Virus record (IMG/VR): IMGVR_UViG_3300021961_007359
Location: 1 to 23,979 of that record
Direction: 5' to 3' (one strand)
DNA length: 23,979 nt
Source of the DNA: a virus
Position 1 is the stretch's first letter. Every line of letters begins with the position of its first letter. Positions 7,693-16,580 of this stretch are shown piece after piece. Made by a program: the position numbers and the translations under genes. Under the pieces are notes generated by a model. It saw only the letters and a program-made list of their open reading frames with translations. It searched no databases and was not told where the DNA came from.

Positions 7693-8446
7693 CTGGATAT
7701 TTCCAACTTGTATGATAATCTGGGTGCAAGTCTCTTAGAATATAATCTAGTTCTTGTCTATTAATCATCCAATTTCCTTTTGGATGTTCAATCGTAGCAT
7801 TATAAACAATCCTACTGGAACTAGTTCTATTCTCATGCTCTCTTGTAGATGTCAATACATCTTCAATAATAAAAGGAAGGCCGTAAGCAATTCTCATTCT
7901 GTGATAAAGTTCAGTATCAACTAGAAGATTAATATCTTCATTCATATACATTTTACATTCATTCAGAACAGACATACCTGAAGGATTTCCAAGGAGATTT
8001 CTTCCTTCTAACATGCAGTCTTCCCATACTGGAGTTTTTTCTTTAAAGAATTCCTTACCATCTGTAGTGTGACAAAAACCATTGAAGGTCCACTTGCAAT
8101 CGTTTTTATCGTAGGCATCAAAAATCTTTTGCAGTGCTTCATCGTCAACAAAAAGATCATCTTGATACTGAATTTTGCAAATAGTACCCTCCGCAAGTTC
8201 TAATGCACAATTAGTATTAGGTCCAAGGTTTCCTCTGCCATTAGGATTTTTGGCATATGTGATATCAAATTCATCAGAAACACTTTCGCAATAGTTCATA
8301 ATTTCATCATCACGACTATGATCAGAAATTACAACATCAAAATTTTTGAATGTTTGTGTTCTAAGAGTGTCAAGTAACTCTGAAAGATATTTGACACCAT
8401 CACCTTTGAATTCATATGTAGGAATACAGATAGAGATATCGCTCAT
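7682..8446 (-). CDS. glycosyltransferase family 2 (254 aa)
   Basis: The protein opens with ISICIPTYE, the first strand of the GT2 GT-A fold, then QTFKNFDVVISDHSRDD at 31-47, which binds the nucleotide, GRGNLGPNTNCALELA at 70-85, and QDD at 95-97 in place of the usual DDD/DxD metal motif. It is an inverting-type transferase with no membrane segments, so it works in the cytoplasm or at the membrane face. It lies between two GT11 paralogues, with ATGA coupling to the upstream one. Substrate unknown. Confidence 0.85.
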   Translation of the reverse strand: MSDISICIPTYEFKGDGVKYLSELLDTLRTQTFKNFDVVISDHSRDDEIMNYCESVSDEFDITYAKNPNGRGNLGPNTNCALELAEGTICKIQYQDDLFVDDEALQKIFDAYDKNDCKWTFNGFCHTTDGKEFFKEKTPVWEDCMLEGRNLLGNPSGMSVLNECKMYMNEDINLLVDTELYHRMRIAYGLPFIIEDVLTSTREHENRTSSSRIVYNATIEHPKGNWMINRQELDYILRDLHPDYHTSWKYPDEA

Positions 8447-9312
8447 ACTTTTACCTCTCTTCCCACTGCCTCTGCTTCTTCTACAGTAGAAGGACAGTCA
8501 TCAAAACTAACATCCAGATACTTCCAACGATCCACAAAAATATCTTTTGGATCTGCTCCATCGGGACCGAACCACATCGTAGGACCAACTACATTGTCAT
8601 GTCCAGCTAACCATGCTCCCCACCATGAGAACGTGGAATTTGCCATGATGTTGCCAGTACACATAGACATAAGGCACATATCGGTAACATTGTCACCGCT
8701 CTCAGATACTAAGAATCTGTCAGAGTTAAAAAATGGTTGCTCAAGGCACCACTGAGGATCATCAGAAAAAACGAAAACCGGAAGATCATCGTCAAAGTGG
8801 CTGAGGGCTTCTTCATAATAGGAAATAGGAAGAACTGCGTGATAGGTTGGTTTAATCAGGTGATCAGTTCTACGCACATGAAGAGCGATTGCTTTACCAT
8901 CTTTAGATGCTCCATCATACATTTCCTTGCAGAGGGAATAAACATCATCTCTCCAGGTAAAGTCTTCTCTGATCTCTTTCTCAATGTGCTTAAAATACTT
9001 TTCAGACTGAAAGTAACCATAAAGATTTATATTGTCTTTGCAGTTCTCAAACAGATCTTCATCAAAAGTAAAAGATCCTTCTTGAACATATGGCGCAGGG
9101 AACATTTCTACCTGCTCAACACCAGTCATTTTAAATGCCATGAAGAGTTTATGTTGATTCTCTTCATCGTCAAACATTTCATCTGCAGCAGGTCCGCCAG
9201 GAATACAGAACTTATATCCATGCTTAGCAGCAATACCTCTGGTAGCTGCGTACTGGAACATCTGATTGCCAAAGCGTCCGTTTTTTCCTAAGTGATTGTG
9301 TCCGATAGTCAT
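8443..9312 (-). CDS. GT11 alpha-1,2-fucosyltransferase-like protein, second copy (289 aa)
   Basis: GT11 features: GRFGNQMFQYAATRGIAAKHG from residue 12, FQSEKYFKHIE from 101, HVRRTD at 145-150 and NSTFSWWGAWL near 230. The donor loop reads HVRRTD where the paralogue at 6027-6887 has HVRRGD; both are tolerated by the HxRRxD family motif. By eye this copy is more G+C-rich and more divergent in the middle than its sister, which argues against a very recent duplication. ATGA overlaps at both ends. It may use GDP-fucose or a GDP-hexose made by the epimerases at the head of the operon. Confidence 0.87.
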   Translation of the reverse strand: MTIGHNHLGKNGRFGNQMFQYAATRGIAAKHGYKFCIPGGPAADEMFDDEENQHKLFMAFKMTGVEQVEMFPAPYVQEGSFTFDEDLFENCKDNINLYGYFQSEKYFKHIEKEIREDFTWRDDVYSLCKEMYDGASKDGKAIALHVRRTDHLIKPTYHAVLPISYYEEALSHFDDDLPVFVFSDDPQWCLEQPFFNSDRFLVSESGDNVTDMCLMSMCTGNIMANSTFSWWGAWLAGHDNVVGPTMWFGPDGADPKDIFVDRWKYLDVSFDDCPSTVEEAEAVGREVKV

Positions 9313-9989
9313 AATTCAGTACCAGGGGGAAGATGATAATGGAAACCAAAAGGAGTAATTCCTTGTGTTTCTGGAATGGGTTTTTCGTGGCCAAACCTAG
9401 CCGCTACTTCGATTGGAGCAAATTTACATCCGAGTGCTTCATAGATATGACGATTATGAACGCAAATATTTCCATCTTCAGATGTACTCTTAGCATTCAT
9501 GTGCTTGTAAAAATCGCCCCAATTCACATCGAAGTGAATGTATGCACGTTTGGGAACATCTAAAAGTTTTTTACTACGGAATGAAAATCCTCCATTGCCA
9601 ACTCGATGTTGCTTACCCCAAGGATCGATGTATGCATCAGTGGCTTCATACCAAGGAGGACCAATGTAATCATAATTAAAGAACTCATCTTCCCATTTGT
9701 CTGGGTTGATTACGAATCCATCTGGTTGAACGAGCAAACAATACTCTGTATCAATATGATCGGAAAGATTATAGATGCAATAATAATTGTAGTCATGGAT
9801 AGAAGTGATTTCATAACATTTAGAAAACTCAATTCCATCAGGAAGTTCTTCTGGTTTTTCATGGGTGATGAGTTTTACTGCTCCAAAATTAATTCCTTTC
9901 ATACTATGTTGAAGGGCAAAAAGAGCACCTTCAACATTATCAGAAGAAATGCAAAAAAGAGTTACATTAGGAAGATCAATCTTTTGCAT
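9309..9989 (-). CDS. DUF5672-like putative glycosyltransferase (226 aa)
   Basis: This family is found in phage and bacterial glycan clusters and has a GT-A-like fold. Seen here: LPNVTLFCISS at the start, YCLLVQPDGFVINPDKW around 83-99 (the QPDGF motif replaces a DxD), YIGPPW at 108-113, GNGGFSFRS at 131-139, and EDGNICVH near 172. These are the family's main conserved blocks. Substrate and role are not known; a hexosyl transfer is inferred from context. It overlaps the upstream gene by 14 bases. Confidence 0.78.
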   Translation of the reverse strand: MQKIDLPNVTLFCISSDNVEGALFALQHSMKGINFGAVKLITHEKPEELPDGIEFSKCYEITSIHDYNYYCIYNLSDHIDTEYCLLVQPDGFVINPDKWEDEFFNYDYIGPPWYEATDAYIDPWGKQHRVGNGGFSFRSKKLLDVPKRAYIHFDVNWGDFYKHMNAKSTSEDGNICVHNRHIYEALGCKFAPIEVAARFGHEKPIPETQGITPFGFHYHLPPGTEL

Positions 9990-10977
9990 AATATTTCACT
10001 CCATTGACGAAATCATCCGCAGATTCAATATCTTTTTCGATTAGATCTTGATGATACAGTTCTGGATGTTGTTTAATATATTCTACAAATTCCATTCTGC
10101 ATTGTTCTGGAGTAAACAAGTTTCCATTAAGATCCATGTACTGACTTACAAAACTGTAGATGCTGCATCCAAGACTCCACCATCCATCGGAAAGATTGTG
10201 ATGGAACCAATACTTAGGAGCAATACAATACTCTAAGGTTTCGCTAGTCCAAAGAGGGAAACATGCAAAAGTAGAAGTTGATGCAATTACATACTTAGCA
10301 TTCTTAATTGCACAGTAATCCCATGCCACATCTCTGTGATATGCAGGATATTCTGGAAGCATTTTATTGGCAGTTTCAACATCATCAGTAACGATGCAAA
10401 ACTGCATATCTGGATTATATTCGACCATTCTTTTGATCGCATTATCCCAATATGACCTAGGAACAAATCCTCCAGCATTTCCAACCATATCACCACCACG
10501 GAAATTCATAACACAAATGTTATCTCCGTATGTATCTTTATGATCATACTCTTCTTTAACTTTCAACCACTCTTTTACCTTATCAAGATTTCCGCAGAAA
10601 TAATCTTCAGATTGAAAGTTTCCGTCAATCTTAGTATTATCTTCAAGATTGAACATACCTTTATCTGTCAATCTGATATCAGTATGCAAAATTTTATCTG
10701 TGGGAAGTCCATGACGATATTCAAAATAATGTTGTTCAATACCCTCAGGAAGTTTGGTAGGAGGACCACCTGGAGGACTTTCACCTCCCTCTGGATTCAG
10801 ACCGAGATCCAAATCCATGAAATACAATCCATCTTTATTATGCCTAGGATCTCCTAGATTTTCTCTTCCAATAATACCATAATCATATCCATGATATTCT
10901 GCCAGCATTCGTGTAGTAACGTATGCGAAGAGTTGATTACCTAATCCTTGCCCGTGATATAGTTCAGTTAATAGCAT
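9976..10977 (-). CDS. divergent GT11-like fucosyltransferase (333 aa)
   Basis: The start is the ATG at 10977, since the longer frame begins at a TTG and the family N-terminus is MLLTELYHGQGLGNQLF. GT11-like marks are GLGNQLFAYVTTRMLA from residue 11, FQSEDYF at 120-126 (compare FQSEKYF in the two sister genes), NFRGGD at 157-162 as the donor-binding loop, and a final T-S-T-F block followed by LW and a WWSLG stretch. A proline- and glycine-rich loop (GGESPPGGPP near 63-72) is inserted and has no equivalent in the sisters. The RR of HxRRGD is reduced to a single R. Activity on a GDP-sugar is likely but the sugar is unclear. It overlaps the upstream dehydratase by 14 bases. Confidence 0.78.
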   Translation of the reverse strand: MLLTELYHGQGLGNQLFAYVTTRMLAEYHGYDYGIIGRENLGDPRHNKDGLYFMDLDLGLNPEGGESPPGGPPTKLPEGIEQHYFEYRHGLPTDKILHTDIRLTDKGMFNLEDNTKIDGNFQSEDYFCGNLDKVKEWLKVKEEYDHKDTYGDNICVMNFRGGDMVGNAGGFVPRSYWDNAIKRMVEYNPDMQFCIVTDDVETANKMLPEYPAYHRDVAWDYCAIKNAKYVIASTSTFACFPLWTSETLEYCIAPKYWFHHNLSDGWWSLGCSIYSFVSQYMDLNGNLFTPEQCRMEFVEYIKQHPELYHQDLIEKDIESADDFVNGVKYYAKD

Positions 10978-12265
10978 TTTCAAAAAGAGTAATAGTTTTG
11001 TCGATGTATGCAATCATTTCCTCTGTGATTGTTGGAGAACAACCAAGGAAGAAAACTTTTTTTAATGTCTGATTTGCTTTTGGATATTTAGTTGCGTCGT
11101 CAAGGTGCGAATATCCAGGATGGAGAAGAATGTTTCCAGCAAAATAATTTCTAGTTTGGACTTTATTCTTTTCCAAATGTGCAACTAATTTTGCCTTTAG
11201 TGTTACGTCATCACAGACAATAGGAACACCAAACCAACTAGTCTCTGCTTCTGGTCTTTCATTGACGACCCTGACTCCAGGAATTCTTTCAACAATTTTT
11301 TGAATTGCTTCTTTGTTCCTACGTCTCTTATCATGAATCTCCTCAAACTTTAAGAGTTGAACAGATCCAACAGCACCTTGCATATCAAGTGGTTTGAGAT
11401 TGTATCCCATATTGGAGAACACGTATTTGTGATCAACAACATCTTCATAACTATCCAACCAAGTGTCAAATCTTTTACCACAGACTCCATTGGACAAAAG
11501 ATTTTGTTGTCCGACACAATAACATCCTCTACCCCACCATGCAAAACTTCTTGCAAGATCTATGATTTCTTTAACATTGGAAGATACCATACCACCTTCA
11601 ATGGTACAGATATGATGAGCAGGATAGAAAGAGCATGATGCAGCGATAGCATGTTTAGTAAGATATTCTCCCTTCCACTTACTACCCAAACTGTCGCAGT
11701 TATCCGCAATCAGTTGGATATTATTAGTTTTGCAAAGGTCTACAATCTGATCAATGTCATACGGATTTCCAAGAACAGGAGAGGAAAAAATTGCTCTAGT
11801 CCGTTCATTAATTTTTGCCTCAACTTCCTTGAGATTCCAGTTAAGATCTTGCCAATCAATATCAACAAAAACGGGTTTTAGACCACACTGAACAATTGGA
11901 GCAACAGTGGTAGCAAAACCACAAGAACAGACAATAATCTCATCTCCATCTTTCCACCCAAAATATTTCTTAAGAGCAGCAATCATGACTAGATTTGCAG
12001 AAGATCCAGAATTGACCATGACAGAATGCTTGAAATCAAACTTCTTTGAAAACTCATGTTCAAACTTATTAACCTTTTCTCCAGAAGAAAGCCACTTACC
12101 CTTCATTACAGAATGAATAAGTTCTCTTGCCTCTAAATCATCCCAATAAGGACCAGAGTAATAAACATTATTCCCTTCTTTCCAATTCTTATTTGCCATA
12201 AAGGGAAAGATGTCATCATCCATTTCCTTTGCTGACTCAAGAAAAGTGTCAATTAATTGGTACAT
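10964..12265 (-). CDS. rfbH: CDP-4-keto-6-deoxyglucose 3-dehydratase, iron-sulfur type (433 aa)
   Basis: The protein has the DegT/DnrJ/EryC1 fold, but the PLP-binding Lys is replaced: SFYPAHH places His217 where aminotransferases have Lys. That is the hallmark of the E1 dehydratase (RfbH/DdhC/AscC), which removes the C3 hydroxyl on the way to 3,6-dideoxyhexoses. The [2Fe-2S] ligands are visible: Cys190, then 57 residues, Cys248, one residue, Cys250, then 11 residues, Cys262. The published E1 pattern as I recall it is C-X57-C-X1-C-X7-C, so the last gap has four extra residues while all four Cys remain. GKRFD and the MGYNLKP..MQ stretch that follow also match E1. No electron-transfer partner (E3/RfbI) is in the window. 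The next gene is a dehydrogenase/epimerase-type reductase that could finish the sugar. Confidence 0.9.
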   Translation of the reverse strand: MYQLIDTFLESAKEMDDDIFPFMANKNWKEGNNVYYSGPYWDDLEARELIHSVMKGKWLSSGEKVNKFEHEFSKKFDFKHSVMVNSGSSANLVMIAALKKYFGWKDGDEIIVCSCGFATTVAPIVQCGLKPVFVDIDWQDLNWNLKEVEAKINERTRAIFSSPVLGNPYDIDQIVDLCKTNNIQLIADNCDSLGSKWKGEYLTKHAIAASCSFYPAHHICTIEGGMVSSNVKEIIDLARSFAWWGRGCYCVGQQNLLSNGVCGKRFDTWLDSYEDVVDHKYVFSNMGYNLKPLDMQGAVGSVQLLKFEEIHDKRRRNKEAIQKIVERIPGVRVVNERPEAETSWFGVPIVCDDVTLKAKLVAHLEKNKVQTRNYFAGNILLHPGYSHLDDATKYPKANQTLKKVFFLGCSPTITEEMIAYIDKTITLFENAIN

Positions 12266-13068
12266 AACTCCTCAATGATCTGTTGTATAGATATTTGCTG
12301 CTCAAAACCAAGATTATTTAATTTAGTGGTATCAAGCCACATGTCTTTAGTTTGACAGATCTGATGGAAGCGTGGAGCTTCTCTAGATCCTATACTTGAT
12401 TTTGAATTTAGATATTGTTTTGCAACACTTATTATATCACCAATCCTAGTTGGTTGTCCACTGCCAATATTGTAAATCTCATTGAGATTTCCTTTATCCA
12501 TCACCAATCTAATTGCTCTGCAAACATCTTTGACGTGCATAACATCTCTGATTGGAGTTCCTGCATCATAAACATCAATATCCTCATCCCTTTTCATTTT
12601 ATCAATCAAAAAGGATAAGGCATTTTTCTTGGCAGATGATTTGCTATCTCCTCTTCCCATAACATTACAAAGTCTCATAATTCTATAATCAACTTCGTAT
12701 GTTCTGCAGAAAGAAATCAATAAGTCTTCCGCACATTTTTTTGTGATGGAATAGAATCCTTTAGGATGACATTCATAGGATTCTTTTGCAGGTAGTCTAC
12801 TATCACCATAAACGAACCAACTACTAATAAAATTAAAAATAATAGAATCTTTTCTACAGTAATCGAGTACTTCACACAATACTCTGAGATTGGTTTCAAC
12901 ATCTAAAGTAATGTCTGTGTGAATATTATAATTGTCTATAGTCGAAATAAGATACAAGATATTGTCGGTAGCTGGTTTTCTTTGATTTCTATGCATGATG
13001 AGAGTATCTTCATACATGTTACAAAAAGTACCACCAACAAATCCAGTGCCACCATAAACTGTTATCAT
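12253..13068 (-). CDS. NAD(P)-dependent epimerase/reductase, possibly a dideoxyhexose synthase (271 aa)
   Basis: Extended short-chain dehydrogenase: GGTGFVG at 6-12, Ser82/Ser83 in NFISSWFVYGD, and the catalytic pair Tyr106/Lys110 in YSITK. RDVMHVKDVCRAI and the NIGSGQPTRIGDI stretch follow as in sugar-nucleotide epimerases. It is short (271 versus about 310). It is translationally coupled to the RfbH-type dehydratase downstream (13-base overlap). In Salmonella and Yersinia, RfbH is paired with such a reductase (abequose or paratose synthase), so a CDP-3,6-dideoxyhexose synthase is the best inference. A general 4-epimerase or 4-reductase is the alternative. Confidence 0.8.
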   Translation of the reverse strand: MITVYGGTGFVGGTFCNMYEDTLIMHRNQRKPATDNILYLISTIDNYNIHTDITLDVETNLRVLCEVLDYCRKDSIIFNFISSWFVYGDSRLPAKESYECHPKGFYSITKKCAEDLLISFCRTYEVDYRIMRLCNVMGRGDSKSSAKKNALSFLIDKMKRDEDIDVYDAGTPIRDVMHVKDVCRAIRLVMDKGNLNEIYNIGSGQPTRIGDIISVAKQYLNSKSSIGSREAPRFHQICQTKDMWLDTTKLNNLGFEQQISIQQIIEELCTN

Positions 13069-13802
13069 TCTACCAATTCCTTCATAGTATCTGCGACAGG
13101 GAAATTACAATTCCAAATTGTATACATTGCACGTTCAATCATTTGTCCTTCACCAGATACTCTAGAATGAGAAGTAAATGTATACAAGTTCTCATAAAAA
13201 ATCTTATCATATCTTAAAATTTGATATTTTGGAACGATAAAATTTCCTCCGGGAGGGAACCTAATGTATTTTGGATGAACAGGATTTACAAAGCAAAAAG
13301 ATAAAAACTCATTATAAGTTTTGAAATACTTAGTTGGATGTTTCTCATGATTAAGATACCAACTAGTATTTGCTTCCATCCATCCACCTTCACATGAAAT
13401 CATAGCATATCCATCTTGAAGTGCTTTTTGATTCAGATCATGATGTTCCCAATCTTCAATACAAGTGAAATGTTTATTGTCAATCAACCTATCAAATGCT
13501 TCTTTACTCACATGGCGATTGACTGTATTTGCTTTAATAAAGACTACTGTTTCTGGAAGATTATCATAATTATCTACGATGTATCTCATATAATCTGCCA
13601 TATTATATCCATTTAAATTTCCATTAACAATGTTAAATTCGGGATATTTTTCTTTTAGATTAGATGGAGGGAGCATTTCTGTTTCATCATTATCCGCTGG
13701 TCCTCCATCCCAACATTTATCATAAATTACATGTGGATAATCTGAATATGATTTTAACCAATCTAGATCGTTATTATATGCAGAAATACATAAAAAGTTC
13801 AT
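13065..13802 (-). CDS. DUF3431-like protein (245 aa)
   Basis: Motifs match the DUF3431 family found in glycan clusters and fungi: GYNMADYMRYIVDNYDNLPE at 65-84 followed by TVVFIKANTVNRH, then RFPPGGNFIVPKYQILR from 181 and an ExMIERAMYTIW block near the end. The family is treated as glycosyltransferase-like but no reaction is established. ATGA coupling on both sides puts it firmly in the sugar operon. No signal peptide or membrane segment is seen. Confidence 0.75.
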   Translation of the reverse strand: MNFLCISAYNNDLDWLKSYSDYPHVIYDKCWDGGPADNDETEMLPPSNLKEKYPEFNIVNGNLNGYNMADYMRYIVDNYDNLPETVVFIKANTVNRHVSKEAFDRLIDNKHFTCIEDWEHHDLNQKALQDGYAMISCEGGWMEANTSWYLNHEKHPTKYFKTYNEFLSFCFVNPVHPKYIRFPPGGNFIVPKYQILRYDKIFYENLYTFTSHSRVSGEGQMIERAMYTIWNCNFPVADTMKELVE

Positions 13803-14746
13803 TTTGCCAGTGCCTCCTCTATTACAGATTGGAACATCACATCTAAATTCAATTTAGATTTTCTAATGCTATTCCCCCAAGATTTTTCCCATAGATGTTC
13901 ATTTTCTTCTAATAGTTCTTTAGTAACTTCGGAAAAATCATTAACAAATAAAGCAGGATAATCCATCCACTCAAACAAAGATCTCATATATGGATGATCA
14001 ATAAGAACTGGAACTCTATTCATATATGCAACTTCCCAGTTTCTATGGCAGTCAATTGCGTTTCCTTTTGGACAAAGAACAAATTTAGCATTACCAATAC
14101 CTTCAAGATATTGATGATAAACTTGTCTTTCAATCGCTACATCTGCCCATTCTTTATCTACAAATAAATCAGAAACTCCATTTCTTTCTTCATTAGAATC
14201 TTGCATATAAGAAACATATAAAAGATTTTCGGGATGATCTGGCCATTCTTCTGTATACTTTTTTAAGATAGTTGTTCTCAAATCAGTTTCATACATTTTT
14301 CTCTGAAGTCCATATGGAGATGGAATAACTTTTCCTCCATGTGCAATAGCGTTTACTGCAGATACAGCAAGAACGTTATCTGGAATGGCATCAAAAATAT
14401 ATTCATCTGTAGGAGTATCTTCCAGATTAGTAAAAACGATGAATTTCATCATCGGATAATTCTCTAAAAGTTCAAAGAGAGTTCCCATTTCCATAAGATA
14501 GTTGACAAAATCTTTGTCATCTTCTTTGACAGATTCTATATCTCTTTTATACAGTCTTATATTATCAATAAAGACTGTCATATAATCTCTTTCTTTTGCA
14601 ACTTCAAAAACTTTAGATGCAAATTCAGTATTAACGAGACTACATAAAATCATTTCCCAACCAGGACAATTTCCCCATTGCCCAGATTGATCCCCAAAGG
14701 AATAGTCACATTTTTTTGCTAAAAGTTCTCCGTCAATTACTTCCAT
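13799..14746 (-). CDS. exostosin-like putative glycosyltransferase (315 aa)
   Basis: The C-terminal part (about 219-285) reads GNAKFVLCPKGNAIDCHRNWE followed by a V-P-V-L strand and a LFVNDFSEV stretch. This is the layout of exostosin/GT47-like GT-B domains, where the S/CPKG and RxWE blocks bind the nucleotide sugar. The N-terminal 200 residues are a less conserved Rossmann-like domain with no motif I can name. The start overlaps the GT17 gene by 10 bases. It is likely a retaining or inverting hexosyl transferase; the specificity is unknown. Confidence 0.72.
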   Translation of the reverse strand: MEVIDGELLAKKCDYSFGDQSGQWGNCPGWEMILCSLVNTEFASKVFEVAKERDYMTVFIDNIRLYKRDIESVKEDDKDFVNYLMEMGTLFELLENYPMMKFIVFTNLEDTPTDEYIFDAIPDNVLAVSAVNAIAHGGKVIPSPYGLQRKMYETDLRTTILKKYTEEWPDHPENLLYVSYMQDSNEERNGVSDLFVDKEWADVAIERQVYHQYLEGIGNAKFVLCPKGNAIDCHRNWEVAYMNRVPVLIDHPYMRSLFEWMDYPALFVNDFSEVTKELLEENEHLWEKSWGNSIRKSKLNLDVMFQSVIEEALAK

Positions 14747-15594
14747 GGCTTAATATAATCTGAGTATTTTTCTTGATTTTGTTGAATGTATTCTGGATAA
14801 GATTCATCAACAGGAACAGTTTGAATGTTAATTGCTCGACCAAAAGGATCAATTCCTTTTTCAATCTTTTCTTCTGCGGTTTCTCTTACTTGCTGAGTGT
14901 TGTTTTCAGTATGTTCGTAAGACTCAATCTTAAGTCTAAAGTTGTCTGCATTTCCAAAGAAACTAAAATGCCATCCAGCTTGTTCAATCTTATATGATTT
15001 CTGATGTTGTTGACGAAGGAAGTCAACTGTAGTTCCTTTTAGGGTCTTTAAACTAGAAATTCTAGAACCCATCCAATCCTCTTCGTAAAGGTAGTTCAGC
15101 TTGTAGTAGAATGCCCTCTGAAGGCATGTGTAGTGATTGTCGGGGTCAAACCAGTCCAAATCTTCTAATAGATATGGGTTGACGATTTCATCAGCATCAC
15201 TAGTGATAATGAAATCATTATCTTGAGCACCTGCATCAAGAATTCCGTACATGCTACATTCACGATTGTAGATTGCTCTTTGGAATCTAATTGGAAGTTG
15301 AATGTAAGGAGTTCCATAAGGATCGGGATCCTTGTATGCTGTATGATATGGTTTCTTTTCTAAGTATTCCGAAAAATCATTTGGAATAGTTTCTGTGATA
15401 TTATAATGAATTTTATTTGCCCACTTTGCAAATCTATCTCTGTTAGATTCAAAATATAGAGGTTTTTCATTGCCACTAACAGTGAAAGGAGACTCAGTGA
15501 TAACAAAAGTATCAACAACATCCCCAAGGATGTTTAGTCTCATTTCAAGCAAATCTAGTTCATTAAAGAAGATAAACGAATCAAATACTTTCAT
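14737..15594 (-). CDS. glycosyltransferase family 17-like (285 aa)
   Basis: GT17 contains eukaryotic N-acetylglucosaminyltransferase III and many bacterial and phage relatives. The family N-terminus FDSFIFFNELDLLEMRL is at 4-20, then the VDTFVITESPFTVSGNEKPL block at 27-46, a SDADE metal motif at 132-136, and AGWHFSFFG near 206, all typical. It most likely transfers GlcNAc or a related sugar in inverted configuration. The start is fixed by the ATGA overlap with the epimerase gene upstream. Confidence 0.88.
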   Translation of the reverse strand: MKVFDSFIFFNELDLLEMRLNILGDVVDTFVITESPFTVSGNEKPLYFESNRDRFAKWANKIHYNITETIPNDFSEYLEKKPYHTAYKDPDPYGTPYIQLPIRFQRAIYNRECSMYGILDAGAQDNDFIITSDADEIVNPYLLEDLDWFDPDNHYTCLQRAFYYKLNYLYEEDWMGSRISSLKTLKGTTVDFLRQQHQKSYKIEQAGWHFSFFGNADNFRLKIESYEHTENNTQQVRETAEEKIEKGIDPFGRAINIQTVPVDESYPEYIQQNQEKYSDYIKPWK

Positions 15595-16580
15595 TTCCAG
15601 TACTCATAAATGTCTTTTGTGATTTCATAATCCATATGCTTCACTTTTCTATTTGGTTGCTTCATTGCCCAAACAAACATGCTTTCAACTAACTCATCAA
15701 GATGAGTTCCATCTCTAAAGTTCAACATTGTTTTTGCCTTTGTGTGATCGCAGTAGGCATGTTTTACTTCGTGTCTTGGTTCCCCATGTTCAATCGGAAC
15801 TTCGTATCCATATTTCTTACCAATACGTTGAACTGTTTCTGCAACAGAATTTAAAGTAAAGTGTTTATCAGCGCCAATATTAAATATCTCCCCATCAAAA
15901 TCAGTTAAGAGTTTATCAAAGGGTTCCATATAATATTTGATATCCGAAAATGCACGAGTCTGTTCACCATCTCCATACACAAGAATAGGTTGCCCATTCA
16001 AAGTCTTACGGATAAAGATGCCAATTACGTTGCGATATTTGTCCCAGATATTTTGATAGATGCCTAATACGTTATGGGGACGAACAATATTGTACCTAAG
16101 ACCAAATTGCTCATGTGCGAGTTTAAGATCGCACTCTACAGCATATTTAGCGATACCATATGGATCAATTGGTTGTGGACGTTTATCCTCAGTGAAAGGT
16201 GGTTCCTGTTCACCGTATACTGCCATACTTGATGTAAAAATAAATTTAGTATTATGCTTAACGCATTCATTAATCAAGTTCGCAGAACAAATAAGATTGT
16301 TGCGGTAGTTGAAATTACGAATGAAAGGAGATAGACCTTCAGCAGCATATGCAGCAAAATGTAAGAGGACTTCTGGTTTGTGTTCTTCAAACAATTCTAC
16401 TACCTTTTTTCTCCTTTCAAGATCGAACTTAGCAAAAGTAAACTTCTCTCCCTTTGGAAGAAAGGCTTTGTATCCACCAGAAAGATCATCAATACCAACA
16501 ACTTCATGACCATCGGCAAGTAAGTGTCTTGTATAATTAGCGCCAAGAAGACCAGCGCATCCAGTTACAAAAATTTTCAT
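15591..16580 (-). CDS. UDP-glucose 4-epimerase-like NAD-dependent epimerase (329 aa)
   Basis: Extended short-chain dehydrogenase with full epimerase architecture: GCAGLLG at 7-13, GIDDLSGG binding the cofactor ribose, HFAAYAAEG at 74-82, FTSSMAVYGEQ at 115-125, and catalytic Tyr141/Lys145 in YGIAK. The family length is normal. It could interconvert UDP-glucose and UDP-galactose or the N-acetyl forms, feeding the GT7-, GT17- and GT25-like transferases of the operon. Related dehydratase and rhamnose/fucose branch enzymes look alike, so the symbol galE is not assigned. ATGA overlap at both ends. Confidence 0.85.
   Translation of the reverse strand: MKIFVTGCAGLLGANYTRHLLADGHEVVGIDDLSGGYKAFLPKGEKFTFAKFDLERRKKVVELFEEHKPEVLLHFAAYAAEGLSPFIRNFNYRNNLICSANLINECVKHNTKFIFTSSMAVYGEQEPPFTEDKRPQPIDPYGIAKYAVECDLKLAHEQFGLRYNIVRPHNVLGIYQNIWDKYRNVIGIFIRKTLNGQPILVYGDGEQTRAFSDIKYYMEPFDKLLTDFDGEIFNIGADKHFTLNSVAETVQRIGKKYGYEVPIEHGEPRHEVKHAYCDHTKAKTMLNFRDGTHLDELVESMFVWAMKQPNRKVKHMDYEITKDIYEYWK

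Noticed and set aside
8737-9291. 184-aa plus-strand frame
   Set aside because: A mirror frame of the GT11 gene on the minus strand; no motif and no promoter.
11084-11092. ACTAAATA boxes as possible late promoters (also near 5538, 19592, 22503)
   Set aside because: They differ from NATAAATA, and the motif recurs inside coding genes where no promoter is expected, so it is not specific enough to call.
10964-12265. Ordinary PLP sugar aminotransferase (DegT family)
   Set aside because: The PLP Lys is His, and the four Cys fit the E1 iron-sulfur pattern, so a dehydratase is better supported.
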